Translations under genes and position numbers: made by a program | Shown: in pieces, positions 42,102-50,877 of the stretch | How positions within the stretch are numbered: position 1 is the stretch's first letter | Layout: each line of letters starts with the position of its first letter | NCBI GenBank assembly: GCA_965262595.1 | Contig: OZ253548.1 | Span: forward strand, 310,001 to 374,000 | DNA length: 64,000 nt | Reading direction: 5' to 3' | From: CATQHB01 sp965262595 | GTDB lineage: Bacteria; Chloroflexota; Dehalococcoidia; Lucifugimonadales; UBA3495 | The notes under the pieces: generated by a model | Told to the model about the DNA's origin: nothing | Databases searched by the model: none | The model's input: the letters and a program-made list of their open reading frames with translations, nothing else

Positions 42102-43277
42102 CTAAGCGACCGGCGTTAGGTTCATACCCAGCCGAACCGGCCCGGGTTGGTTCAGCAGCGTCTGAGCTATCTTGGCCCGATGCTCAAAGCTGGTGCCCAG
42201 CCGCATAGTCCATGCAGTGACCCGGCGGAACCACAAATGGAGGTCAAACTCCATCATAAAACCCATGCCGCCGTGAATAATCTGAGAGGAACGCACCACC
42301 GCCTCGCACTTGTCATTGCAGAAAGCCTTGGCCTGGGAGACTTCGACCCCGGCAGGCAAACCCTGGTCCATTTTCCAGAGCGCTTCGTAGGTGAGAAGTT
42401 GTCCGCCGTCCACCCACAGAATCATGTCGGCGCAGATATGCTGGATAGACTGGAAGGCGGCAATCGGTCGTCCAAAAGCCACCCGATTCTTGGCGTACTC
42501 GATGCCCATTTCGGCGTCTTTACGGGCTGCCCCCACGATTTGGGCGCATAACAGGGCGGTGGCTCGCTCCAGCATCCCCTCGGCTACCGGCCAACCCTGA
42601 TTAAGCGCGCCAACCAGATTCGCTTTAGGAACTCGTACATGGTCAAGGAATACCTTACTTTGCTTGTCCTTGGCCAGCGTAGTTAATGGCGTGTGAGTAA
42701 TGCCGTCGCTGTTGGTATCGACGAGAAAGAGAGAAAGCCCGGCTCCGGCTTCCGATGCCGCATCGGTTCGGCAAACCACCAGGCATTTGTCGGCCACGTT
42801 AAAGTTGTCCACGAACATCTTGGTTCCGGTGAGGATGAAATCGTCCCCGTCCGGAATGGCTTCGGTGTGGACCGTGTGCGGCAAAAACCGCGGGTCTTCC
42901 TCGTTGAAGGCCCAGGTGAGTAACAGGTCGCCGCGACTGACTTGGGGCAGCAACTCCCGCCGCTGTTCTTCAGTTCCTTCCCGGGCGATGGTCAGGGCCG
43001 GCACCGCCGTGGAATGAAGCGGCACCGGGGCGATGGCCCGGCCAATCTCCTCCAGAATGATGCCCAAGTAGGTAAGGGACAGCCCCTGCCCGCCGTATTC
43101 TTCCGGCAGGGATATACCAAGCCAGCCCAGGTCGGCCATCTTCCGCCACAGTTCCGGGGGATAGCCCAGGTCGTCCTTTTCCATTTCCCGGGCCAGGCGG
43201 GGCGGGCACTCGGCCTCGAGGAACTCCCGGGCCAGGTTCTTTACCATCTGTTCTTCTTCGCTAGGCAGTACGTCCAT
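42102..43277 (-). CDS. Acyl-CoA dehydrogenase family protein (first of a pair)
   Basis: A 391-residue flavoenzyme that removes two hydrogens from an acyl-CoA and passes the electrons to ETF. Three-domain ACAD layout: N-terminal helices (SEEEQMVKNLAREFLEAECP, LGWLGISLPEEYGGQGLS), middle beta domain with the FAD-contacting LLLTWAFNEEDP and FILTGTKMFVDNFNVAD, and C-terminal helices (RVAFGRPIAAFQSIQHICAD, IIHGGMGFMMEFDL). The catalytic Glu is not obvious at the usual site, as in the non-catalytic partner of heteromeric ACADs. ATG at 43277 has AAGGAAG 6 bases upstream; the in-frame GTG-type start at 43304 lacks one. A second ACAD gene lies directly upstream. Confidence 0.9.
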   Translation of the reverse strand: MDVLPSEEEQMVKNLAREFLEAECPPRLAREMEKDDLGYPPELWRKMADLGWLGISLPEEYGGQGLSLTYLGIILEEIGRAIAPVPLHSTAVPALTIAREGTEEQRRELLPQVSRGDLLLTWAFNEEDPRFLPHTVHTEAIPDGDDFILTGTKMFVDNFNVADKCLVVCRTDAASEAGAGLSLFLVDTNSDGITHTPLTTLAKDKQSKVFLDHVRVPKANLVGALNQGWPVAEGMLERATALLCAQIVGAARKDAEMGIEYAKNRVAFGRPIAAFQSIQHICADMILWVDGGQLLTYEALWKMDQGLPAGVEVSQAKAFCNDKCEAVVRSSQIIHGGMGFMMEFDLHLWFRRVTAWTMRLGTSFEHRAKIAQTLLNQPGPVRLGMNLTPVA

Positions 43278-43370
43278 AAACTTCCTTAATATTAATCTCC
43301 CCAATTTCCGCCGGGGATAACGGCGTTGATCTAATTAAAGGTATGGGTCATTCCCCAAGGTGGGACCAAG

Positions 43371-44573
43371 TTAACTCCGGGGCATGCCCAACCCGCGGCG
43401 GGCTATCTGGTCTCGCATTACCTGGGCGCTGCCGTGGTTGATGCCCGACTGGAAGGAACCCATCAGGTTGTGGGCAAACACGCCCTCGCCGATAGCATCC
43501 TCCGAGCCGTTGAGCAGTTGGGCGTAGGGCCCCAGGATCTGGGAAATAGTTTCGGTGGTGCGCACGCCGTGCTCCGGAGCAAATACCTTCTCGGCGGCTC
43601 CCTCATAGGTAAAGTTGCCACCCTGCTCCACCAGCGACATACTGCGCATGGTCATCAGACGGCACACCTGGGCTTCAATCCATAATTCGGCGATACGGTC
43701 GCGAATCGAGGGATCTTCGGCCGGGGAATAATCGCCCATGCGATTGTCCTTGACCCAGTTAACAATGTCCTCGTCCCGCTGCACCGAGATCAGGTAACGG
43801 CTGGCCCCGACCCGGTCCAGGTTCAGGCCCATCGCCCCTACGTACCAGCCGGAATTTTCCTCACCCAACATACAGGAGGCCGGTATTCGCACGTCCTCAA
43901 AGAATACCTCGTTGGTGCGGGCGTCTCCATAAGTAGTGCCGCTGGGAGCCGGCGGGTCGTTTTGTATCGTCCATAAGGGGCGTACCGTGATGCCGGGCGT
44001 GTCCATCGGGAACAGGAAAATTGAGATGCCCCGGTGCTTGGGAGCCTCCGGGTCGGTGCGGGCCATTAGATAAATGTGGCTCGCATAATGGGCGCCGGTG
44101 GTGAACATTTTTTGCCCGTTGATTACGTACTCGTCTCCGTCCCGAACCGCCCGGCATTGGAGACTGGCCAGGTCGGCTCCGGCTTGCGGCTCCGTAAAGC
44201 CCAAGGCAAAGGAAATTTCACCTCTAATCAGGCCGGGTAGAAAGTACTTTTTCTGTTCCTCGGTTCCCGCCGCCAGGATGGCCGGTGCGCCGCTGCCGGC
44301 CCCACCAACGGAAATGCCGGCCCGGGCGAACTCCTCCTCGACGACGTATTGGTCGATACGGCTGCCATCCTGACCACCGTATTCCTTCGGCCAACTGATG
44401 CCGACCCAGCCGTTTTCGCCCAATTTCCGGTACATCTCCCGGACCTTGGGGCCACGGCGCCGGATGCCCATTTCCTCAATTTCTTGCCGGACTTCCGGTG
44501 TGATATTTTCGGCGATGAACTGGCGGACATCCTCCCGCAGGGCTTCCTGTTCCGGAGTATATGCAAAATCCAT
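43371..44573 (-). CDS. Acyl-CoA dehydrogenase family protein (second of a pair)
   Basis: A 400-residue ACAD. Motifs: LGENGWVGISWPKEYGGQDG, FALGFTEPQAGADLASLQCR (FAD/substrate contact), EYVINGQKMFTTGAHYASHI, YLMARTDPEAPKHRGISIFL, and C-terminal EGAAEKVFAPEHGVRTTETI and GSFQSGINHGSAQVMRDQIA. It ends 93 bases before the first ACAD gene. Two unlike ACADs in tandem, each about 400 residues, resemble the alpha2-beta2 dehydrogenases of steroid and branched side-chain degradation (FadE28-29/ChsE type). The adjacent fused ETF is the expected electron acceptor. The exact acyl substrate is unknown. Confidence 0.92.
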   Translation of the reverse strand: MDFAYTPEQEALREDVRQFIAENITPEVRQEIEEMGIRRRGPKVREMYRKLGENGWVGISWPKEYGGQDGSRIDQYVVEEEFARAGISVGGAGSGAPAILAAGTEEQKKYFLPGLIRGEISFALGFTEPQAGADLASLQCRAVRDGDEYVINGQKMFTTGAHYASHIYLMARTDPEAPKHRGISIFLFPMDTPGITVRPLWTIQNDPPAPSGTTYGDARTNEVFFEDVRIPASCMLGEENSGWYVGAMGLNLDRVGASRYLISVQRDEDIVNWVKDNRMGDYSPAEDPSIRDRIAELWIEAQVCRLMTMRSMSLVEQGGNFTYEGAAEKVFAPEHGVRTTETISQILGPYAQLLNGSEDAIGEGVFAHNLMGSFQSGINHGSAQVMRDQIARRGLGMPRS

Positions 44574-44758
44574 GCGTTACCTACCTCGCCTGTACCGATT
44601 AGCTGGAAACTTCGCTGGAGGCTTTGCCTACAATGATGCTGGCTACATTAGCAGGTGTTCTGAAGCGCTGCCTGCCAGCCATTTTTTGGCGACCTTTCAG
44701 CCTATTATAGTACGTTGGGAATGTAGTGTCACCCGTCGAGTTTTCCGGGTTCCTTCGA

Positions 44759-46600
44759 TCAGGCCAAACCGGCCAGCACCGGTTTCAATGCCGCTACCAA
44801 CGGGGGCAATTGTTCCTTCCAGTCACCCACGATACCGTAGTCGGCGGCCTTGAAAATGGGGTGACGGCGGTTTTGGTTAATGGCAATTATGACCCCGGCC
44901 TTCTGTATTCCCACCGTGTGATCAAATACACCTCGTATTCCCACTGCCAGGTAAACCTGGGGGGCGATAGTACGCCCGCTGATGCCCACCTGAACCTGGG
45001 CCGGCATCCAGCCGGCATGGACCACGTTTCGCGTGGCGGCCAGGTTGGCGTGGATTTCTTCTGCCAGGGTTTGGACTGCCGGCAGGGACTCCGGTCCGCC
45101 AATTCCCATGCCAACGCCAATGACTACCTGGGCTTGAGTCAAAGCTATGCCGCCGGTATCTTCCTGGTTATGGTTTTCCAACAGGATGATGTCGGCCTGG
45201 TCAAAATCCGGAGCGGCTATAGACTCTACCGGAGCGGTTGTGCCGTAATCCGGTTCGATGGGTGTTAGCAGCCCAGGGCGTAAGGTGACCAGGTTGGGCA
45301 GGGTCTTGGAAAGAATAGGGGCGATGACGTTGCCGCCCAGGGCAGGTTTAAGCTGCACCAGTCGGCCCTGGTCGTCAATTTCCAGGTCGATGGCGTCGCC
45401 GGTCAAACCGAGGCCTAAACTGGCGGCGATTCGGGACGCCAAGTCGCGTCCGTCGGCAGTGGCGGCAAACAGCACGGCGTAGGGTTGTTCTTCAGCTAAT
45501 TTGTTCGCCAGCGCATTGGCAACAGCCCGGCTGCACACCGGCCCCAGGTTGGCATTGTCCAGGGTCAATACCCGGTCAGCTCCGTAGGCGGCCAAAGGTC
45601 CCAAAGTGCTTTCGCCGGACTGGCCGATAAGTACGGCTACAACTTCGCTATGGGTAGTGGCGGTCAATTCCCGGGCCTTGCCCAACAATTCCAGGGTTAC
45701 TTGCCGCAGTTGGTTCCCGGCGGTTTCAGACACTACCCAGATACTGCGGCTGCGGTCGTCGGGGTAGCGGGTCGGCGACGCCGGGGTGCCGGTATCCCCC
45801 TGCTCGACGGACAAGGCGTCCAGACGTTCCCGTAGCAGTTGCGCCACCTGCTGGGCGGCCGCGTCCGGGGTTTCATCTTCAATCATCACCCCCAACCGGG
45901 TGGGTTCCACCAAGCGTATATCCTCCACCCAAGTTGGGGAACCGGCGAGGCCGAACTGGGACAAGTCGGTAGCAATATCGGCGCAGGTTAGTTCCTCAAC
46001 CGGCTTTTCCTGGGCAGCCGCCATCTGTTCCCGGTTGGCAAAGGTTTCCGGCGCCACTCCCTCGGTAACGCAGACCAGGGCCGGCAGGACGCATTCAATT
46101 ACCTGGTAACCCTCATCGGTTATTCGCTCGGCGACAATACTGTTAGTGTCCGCCAGGTAATCCAATTTGCGTACCTGGCTGATGTGGGGTAATCCCAGCA
46201 ACTCGGCCAGTTCCGGGCCAACCTGTCCCGTCTCGGCGTCGTTGCTGTTTCGTCCGCAAATAACCAGGTCGGGTTTTTCCGGTGCAAGGGCAAGGCTCAA
46301 TGCGCGGGCGGTAGCCAAAGTATCCGACCCGGCCAGGGCCCGATCCGATAGCAATATGGCTCTGTCGGCGCCCAGGGCCATACACTGAATTAACCCTTCG
46401 CGGGCCTGAGGAGGCCCCATTGAAAGAGCGATAACTTCATCCTCCGGTCCGGACTTCATTTCAGCGGCCCGTACCAGGCCCAGGAGGTCAAAGGGGTTGA
46501 CCTCAGAGGGTACACCATCGCGAACAATCGTTTTCTTCTCGTAATCGAAGGTAATTCTGGAAACCACCGGCACATATTTGACACAGATTGCCGTTTTCAT
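44759..46600 (-). CDS. Fused electron transfer flavoprotein, beta-alpha (EtfB-EtfA)
   Basis: One 613-residue chain carries both ETF subunits. Residues 1-265 are EtfB: MKTAICVKYVPVVSRITFDY, VRDGVPSEVNPFDLLGLVRA, DLVICGRNSNDAETGQVGPE and GYQVIECVLPALVCVTEG. From about residue 285 comes EtfA: SIWVVSETAGNQLRQVTLEL, the AATADGRDLASRIAASLGLG strand and the FAD domain with GIGGPESLPAVQTLAEEI, AGWMPAQVQVGISGRTIAPQ and INQNRRHPIFKAADYGIVGD. The linker (EQGDTGTPASPTRYPDDRSR) is short. It accepts electrons from the two acyl-CoA dehydrogenases encoded just downstream and passes them to a membrane quinone reductase not seen here. GAGGAG precedes the ATG. Confidence 0.92.
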   Translation of the reverse strand: MKTAICVKYVPVVSRITFDYEKKTIVRDGVPSEVNPFDLLGLVRAAEMKSGPEDEVIALSMGPPQAREGLIQCMALGADRAILLSDRALAGSDTLATARALSLALAPEKPDLVICGRNSNDAETGQVGPELAELLGLPHISQVRKLDYLADTNSIVAERITDEGYQVIECVLPALVCVTEGVAPETFANREQMAAAQEKPVEELTCADIATDLSQFGLAGSPTWVEDIRLVEPTRLGVMIEDETPDAAAQQVAQLLRERLDALSVEQGDTGTPASPTRYPDDRSRSIWVVSETAGNQLRQVTLELLGKARELTATTHSEVVAVLIGQSGESTLGPLAAYGADRVLTLDNANLGPVCSRAVANALANKLAEEQPYAVLFAATADGRDLASRIAASLGLGLTGDAIDLEIDDQGRLVQLKPALGGNVIAPILSKTLPNLVTLRPGLLTPIEPDYGTTAPVESIAAPDFDQADIILLENHNQEDTGGIALTQAQVVIGVGMGIGGPESLPAVQTLAEEIHANLAATRNVVHAGWMPAQVQVGISGRTIAPQVYLAVGIRGVFDHTVGIQKAGVIIAINQNRRHPIFKAADYGIVGDWKEQLPPLVAALKPVLAGLA

Positions 46601-46724
46601 CGCCTTGCTCCTCTAGCTGTTCCCGACGAAGATGCTCTTGCCGGACCTATTCTTCGCGGTTATTTCCCGGATTGATACTGGCACCGGGACTTTGGCCGGT
46701 TACGGGTCGGGAAGCTCCTGTTCC

Positions 46725-48047
46725 TCAGGCGGAACCTTCCCGGGTGTTCTCCATTAGCTGGGACTGGACCAAATTGGTAAGTCGTTGCAAGCGGGCGCTG
46801 AAACTGACCGGGTAACGAGGTGGATTGTTAAGCTGTTTAAGGTGGTTGTCGAGCTGTTGGAAATCCAGATTGAACCGGTCCCTTATTTCAAGAAGCGCCG
46901 GAGGGTTTGCGGTTCGACGGCCTTGATCCATTACCAGTTCCAGGAGAGGTTCTCCGTTGGGCACTCTTTCGTCCTGCAATGATACTAGGTCCCGGGCGAA
47001 ACAGCCGTCCTGCTCCCGCAGTCGGAACACCTGCTTGGCTCCGGGCAGTGAGACCTTATCCGGACTGAGTTTCATAACCGGCTGCCCGTTGTAGCATACT
47101 AGTTTGTAGGACATATCGGTATAAGGGGCGTCGGCGGATGTGCCCACTTTTGTCCCTACCCCGAACAGGTCAATGGGAGCGCCGCCTTGTATGAGTCGGT
47201 CTATCTCGTATTCGTCAAGGCCGCCGCTGGCTACAATCTGCACGTACTCCAGCCCGGCTTCGTCCAGGATCCGGCGCACTTTTCTACTCAGTTCGGCGTA
47301 ATCCCCGGAGTCCAGCCGGACGCCCATCAGCCGGTGTCCGGCATCTTCCATTTCCCGGCCCACGGTGGCGGCGTTCCAGGCTCCCTCGATCGTGTCATAG
47401 GTATCCAAAAGTAAAATGGTCCGAAGGGGAAAAGTATTGGCGTAAACCCGAAACGATTCGATTTCGGTGGGGAAGGAGGTGATATACGAGTGGGCCATAG
47501 TGCCTGCCGGCGGTATGCCGTAGCGCTGAGCGGCAAGGACATTGCTGGTGGACTGAAAGCCGGTGATGTAACCGGCCCGGGCCATCCCCATCGCTCCATC
47601 AACTCCGGGAGCGCGGCGGGCGCCGAAATCAGACACCACCCGGCCTTGTGCAGCCCAGACGCACCGGGCCGCCTTGGTTGCTTGCAAGGACTGGAAATTC
47701 AGCCGATTGATGATGAAGGTCTCGGCCAATTGAGCCTCAATGACCGGGGCGGTCACTTCCATTATTGGCTCGTTGGTGAAATAGATCCTTCCCTCGGGGA
47801 GGGCCCGGACGCTGCCGGTAAAGCGCAGCCGGCCCAGGTACTCCAGAAAAGCGTCGGTGAACATCCCGGCGGAGCGCAGGTAATCCAGACTTTTGGCGCT
47901 GAAATGCAGGTTTTCCAGGTATTCCAGAGCATCTTCAAGCCCGGCGCAAACAAAGTATCCCCGGTTAGGCGGATAATTCCGGACAAACAGGTTGAATGTG
48001 GCCGGCGCAAACATACCCTGGGCAAAATAGGCTTGGGCCATGGTCAA
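46725..48047 (-). CDS. pncB: Nicotinate phosphoribosyltransferase (5' end uncertain)
   Basis: Forms nicotinate mononucleotide from nicotinate and PRPP for NAD salvage. Motifs: TMAQAYFAQGMFAPATFNLF, PIMEVTAPVIEAQLAETFII, DFGARRAPGVDGAMGMARAG (active-site region), GTMAHSYITSFPTEIESF with the phosphorylated-type His, LLDTYDT, RLDSGDYAELSRKVRRILDE and FGVGTKVGTS. The family's N-terminal TDLYELTMAQ motif starts upstream of the first usable ATG (48047): the frame continues in phase as LPADDLGLFTDLYEL to a stop near 48207 with no ATG, GTG or TTG. An ATG at 48093 is one base out of phase. A rare ATC or CTG start after GGAGG, or a one-base indel, is therefore likely. Confidence 0.9.
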   Translation of the reverse strand: MTMAQAYFAQGMFAPATFNLFVRNYPPNRGYFVCAGLEDALEYLENLHFSAKSLDYLRSAGMFTDAFLEYLGRLRFTGSVRALPEGRIYFTNEPIMEVTAPVIEAQLAETFIINRLNFQSLQATKAARCVWAAQGRVVSDFGARRAPGVDGAMGMARAGYITGFQSTSNVLAAQRYGIPPAGTMAHSYITSFPTEIESFRVYANTFPLRTILLLDTYDTIEGAWNAATVGREMEDAGHRLMGVRLDSGDYAELSRKVRRILDEAGLEYVQIVASGGLDEYEIDRLIQGGAPIDLFGVGTKVGTSADAPYTDMSYKLVCYNGQPVMKLSPDKVSLPGAKQVFRLREQDGCFARDLVSLQDERVPNGEPLLELVMDQGRRTANPPALLEIRDRFNLDFQQLDNHLKQLNNPPRYPVSFSARLQRLTNLVQSQLMENTREGSA

Positions 48048-48387
48048 CTCATAGAGGTCGGTGAACAGGCCCAGGTCATCGGCTGGCAGGCATAAGTTTG
48101 AGAATTCAGCGCTTATCAGTCTTTCGATGCTTACCGGTCCTCCGTTGATTGTTGACTCACGAACTGTTTTGGTTCCTGCTATTATGTTTGGGCCTTCCTG
48201 AGTCTGTCAATCAAGGCTTGATTGACCCCAGGCCAAGGGTAACCGCGGCTCATTAGGAACATAGGAATCGGGTAAGTTAGGCCGAATCCAGGTAGTTCGT
48301 AGCGGAAAATGCCCTGGTGGCGGCCATGCTGTTACGGATTAGCTTCTCCGCCGGCGACGAAAGAGCGGATGGAAACCCAGTCCATAT
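48048..48387. other. Intergenic region between pncB and the SAM riboswitch promoter
   Basis: The right part of this stretch encodes the missing N-terminus of PncB in phase (to about 48120). The rest, divergent from mtnA, shows no gene. GGAGG on the minus strand near 48150 could be the pncB ribosome site. Confidence 0.4.
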
Positions 48388-48417
48388 TTGACAGTGGGCC
48401 TGGTTGATGGTTATTAT
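48388..48417 (+). promoter_or_regulatory. Promoter of the SAM-regulated mtnA operon
   Basis: TTGACA (48388-48393), an 18-bp spacer and TATTAT (48412-48417), 43 bases before the riboswitch. Confidence 0.6.
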
Positions 48418-48459
48418 AGATAAGGTATTTTCCTTAAAAATTGAATAGCAAGACTGAAA

Positions 48460-48588
48460 CCCTTATTCAGAACGGCAGAGGGAACGGCCCTACGAAGCCA
48501 AGCAACCGGCCCTGTTGTAGCCTGGGCTACTCTGGGCGAGGTGCTAAATCCGGCGTCTCACCTGGTAACGGTAGGCGAAAGATGAGGG
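48460..48588 (+). promoter_or_regulatory. SAM-I (S-box) riboswitch
   Basis: The aptamer follows the S-box consensus. P1 pairs CCCTTATTC (48460-48468) with GATGAGGG (48581-48588). Its 5' strand leads to CAGAACGGCAGAGGGA, then the core GGCCCTACGAAGCCAAGCAACC, a P3 hairpin (GTAGCCTGGGCTAC) and the P4 arm GAGGTGCTAAATCC...TCACCTGGTAACGG before the closing strand. Bound SAM would favour the terminator hairpin that follows at 48605. It precedes mtnA and the methionine/SAM-cycle genes, as expected for this class. Confidence 0.9.
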
Positions 48589-48604
48589 AGCTATAGAATT
48601 ACTG

Positions 48605-48630
48605 AGCTTCTCTCCGTGAGAAGCTTTTTT
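48605..48630 (+). terminator. Riboswitch-controlled terminator
   Basis: AGCTTCTC (48605-48612) pairs with GAGAAGCT (48618-48625) around TCCGT, followed by a T-run to 48630. It lies 35 bases before the mtnA start and is the expression platform of the SAM-I riboswitch. Confidence 0.88.
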
Positions 48631-48665
48631 GTTGCCCGGATAATTTTCGGGCGGAGAACGCAATT

Positions 48666-49709
48666 GTGAGCGAAATACGGCCGATCAAATGGAATGGCGG
48701 AAAGCTTGAACTCCTGGACCAAACCCGCCTGCCTGCCGAACAAGTTACCCTGGAGCTTGACGACTACCGGAACGCCGTGGCGGCCATTCGGGATATGCAG
48801 GTTCGGGGAGCTCCGGCTATTGGGGTTACGGCGGCCTACGCCGTGGTCATGGCGGCGTCAGAGTTGCCGACTACGGATAAGCCGACTTTTATGGCCGGTT
48901 TGCAACAGGCAGCAACGGTCATAAGCGCCGCTCGGCCTACTGCCGTTAATCTCCAATGGGCCGTACGCCGGATGCTTCAAGTGGCCGAAGCTGAGCCGGA
49001 CTTGAGCCAGGTTGGAGTGCGACTGCTGGCCGAGGCCCAAGTGATCCAACAGGAAGATGAAGAAATTAACCGGCGGATGGGCGATTTTGGCAAGGAGCTA
49101 ATGCCCGAAGGCGGCGGCGTTCTTACCCATTGCAATGCCGGCGCCCTGGCTACGGCGGCTTTCGGCACGGCCGTGGGCGTAATCCGGGCCGGCTGGGAAG
49201 CGGGCCAGCGGTTCCGGGTATTTAATACTGAAACCCGTCCCTTCCTGCAGGGAGCGCGCCTTACCGCCTGGGAGTTCCAGCAATTGGGAATTCCCTCCAC
49301 GCTAATTGTGGATTCGGCGGCGGGGCTGCTGATGCAACGGGGAGAGATAAGTTGTGTCATCACCGGCGCCGACCGTATCGCCGCCAACGGGGATACCGCC
49401 AACAAAATAGGGACCTACGCCCTGGCCGTGTTGGCTAAGGAAAATGGCATCCCCTTCTATGTCGCCTGCCCCACCAGCACCGTGGACTTGAGCCTCGCCT
49501 CCGGGGAGACAATCGAGATTGAAGAACGGGCCGGCGAGGAAGTTACCCACTTTCAGGGTGTGCCTACTGCCCCGCTGGGAGTCACCGCCCTGAATCCGGC
49601 ATTTGACGTTACTCCCCACCGATACATAACCGCTATCATCACCGAGAACGCTGTCGTTCGCCCGCCCTATTTGGAGAGCTTGCAATTGGTGATGGACAGC
49701 GGTAAATAG
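48666..49709 (+). CDS. mtnA: S-methyl-5-thioribose-1-phosphate isomerase
   Basis: Isomerises methylthioribose-1-phosphate to methylthioribulose-1-phosphate in salvage of methylthioadenosine. The family signature RGAPAIGVTAAYAV is near residue 45, the catalytic Cys is residue 156 in THCNAGALATAAFG, and the catalytic Asp lies in ITGADRIAANGDTANKIGTY. At 347 residues it is full length. GTG start with GGAG upstream. First gene behind the SAM-I riboswitch. eIF2B-like paralogues share the fold, but the mtnP gene 1.2 kb downstream supports the salvage role. mtnB, mtnC, mtnD and mtnK are absent from the window, so the later steps are elsewhere or run by another shunt. Confidence 0.93.
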   Translation: MSEIRPIKWNGGKLELLDQTRLPAEQVTLELDDYRNAVAAIRDMQVRGAPAIGVTAAYAVVMAASELPTTDKPTFMAGLQQAATVISAARPTAVNLQWAVRRMLQVAEAEPDLSQVGVRLLAEAQVIQQEDEEINRRMGDFGKELMPEGGGVLTHCNAGALATAAFGTAVGVIRAGWEAGQRFRVFNTETRPFLQGARLTAWEFQQLGIPSTLIVDSAAGLLMQRGEISCVITGADRIAANGDTANKIGTYALAVLAKENGIPFYVACPTSTVDLSLASGETIEIEERAGEEVTHFQGVPTAPLGVTALNPAFDVTPHRYITAIITENAVVRPPYLESLQLVMDSGK

Positions 49710-49778
49710 GACAGCGGTAAATGATGGCAGCGAAGCAGCTGATATGTCGCCGACTACCAAATCTTTAGGGAAGAAATC

Positions 49779-50870
49779 GTGAGTAATATGGATCGACAAA
49801 CGCGCCGCCGGATGGCCGGAACCGGACTAATCGCGGTGGATGAAGAACGGGCCTGCCCTGGGTATGTCCTTTATGCGCCAATGAGCGCAAACGGGGAAGT
49901 GTATTTGTTGGACTTGCTGGGTAGGGAAGCGCATCAATGGAAAATGCCTTATCCTCCCGGCTTATATGGTTACTTGCTGCCCAACGGCAACCTGTTTTAC
50001 GGCGGTAAAACCAGGGACGAAACCTGGGACCGCTTCCCTTCCTGGAAGCGGTTTAAGGGCGGCGTGATGCTGGAAGCAGACTGGCAAGGCAACGTCTTGT
50101 GGGAGCATCACGACCCGGAGCATCACCACGACGCTCGGCGCACTGCTGAAGGCGGAGCCATTTACCTTACGGTCGAACCGATGTCCCCGGACTTGACTGC
50201 CCGTATCAAGGGCGGCGTTCCCGGAACCGACGCTGAGGGAATGTGGGCTGACGTAATTGTCGAAGTGGATGGCGACGGCAACCGCGTTTGGGAGTGGCAC
50301 GCCGCGGAGCACCTGGACCCGGATGAGCACATCCTTACTCACAATGACTTGCGGGATGAGTGGAGCCACGGCAACACGGTTGCGCCCCTGCCCGGTGGCC
50401 GAGTGATGTTCAGTTTTCGGAATATATCCACCGTGGGCATCATAGATAAACAGTCCGGCGATATTATTTGGCAGTTGGGTGACCGGGTATTGGCCCAGCA
50501 GCACGACCCCAACCTCCTGCCTAATGGCAACGTTTTAATCTACGATAATGGTTCCCACCGCTGGAACACCGGGTTGCCTTTCTCCCGCGTGATTGAAGTT
50601 GACCCCAGCACCAACGAAATAGTGTGGCAGTACCAGGATTCCCCGGCATACAACTTCTTCAGCCCCTACATCTCCGGCGCGCGTCGCCTGCCCAATGGCA
50701 ACACTCTCATAACCGAAGGTATGTTTGGCCGTATGTTCCAGGTAACGCCCGACGGTCAGGTGGTTTGGGAGTATATCAACCCATACTATTATGAGGATAT
50801 GGAAGGTCAAGTGGTAAACCGGGTATTTCGGGCAACTCATTACCTGCCCGAGGAGATACCGGGTCTGTAG
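49779..50870 (+). CDS. Arylsulfotransferase-like (ASST) beta-propeller protein
   Basis: A 363-residue protein of the arylsulfate sulfotransferase superfamily (Arylsulfotran_2/PQQ-like fold). Blade motifs: YVLYAPMSANGEVYLLDLLG, REAHQWKMPYPPG, GVMLEADWQGNVLWEHHDPE, VIVEVDGDGNRVWEWHAAEH, the HDPNLLPNGNVLIYDNGSH hallmark, RVIEVDPSTNEIVWQY and VTPDGQVVWEYINPYY. Conserved His residues (HHHD, DEWSHGN, QQHDPN) resemble those holding the sulfo-histidine intermediate. No signal peptide, so it is cytosolic, unlike periplasmic AssT. GTG start with AGGGAAG; an ATG three codons in is possible. Placement between mtnA and mtnP (7 bases from mtnP) puts it in the SAM-cycle operon, where its job is unknown. Confidence 0.85.
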   Translation: MSNMDRQTRRRMAGTGLIAVDEERACPGYVLYAPMSANGEVYLLDLLGREAHQWKMPYPPGLYGYLLPNGNLFYGGKTRDETWDRFPSWKRFKGGVMLEADWQGNVLWEHHDPEHHHDARRTAEGGAIYLTVEPMSPDLTARIKGGVPGTDAEGMWADVIVEVDGDGNRVWEWHAAEHLDPDEHILTHNDLRDEWSHGNTVAPLPGGRVMFSFRNISTVGIIDKQSGDIIWQLGDRVLAQQHDPNLLPNGNVLIYDNGSHRWNTGLPFSRVIEVDPSTNEIVWQYQDSPAYNFFSPYISGARRLPNGNTLITEGMFGRMFQVTPDGQVVWEYINPYYYEDMEGQVVNRVFRATHYLPEEIPGL

Positions 50871-50877
50871 GCGCGCT

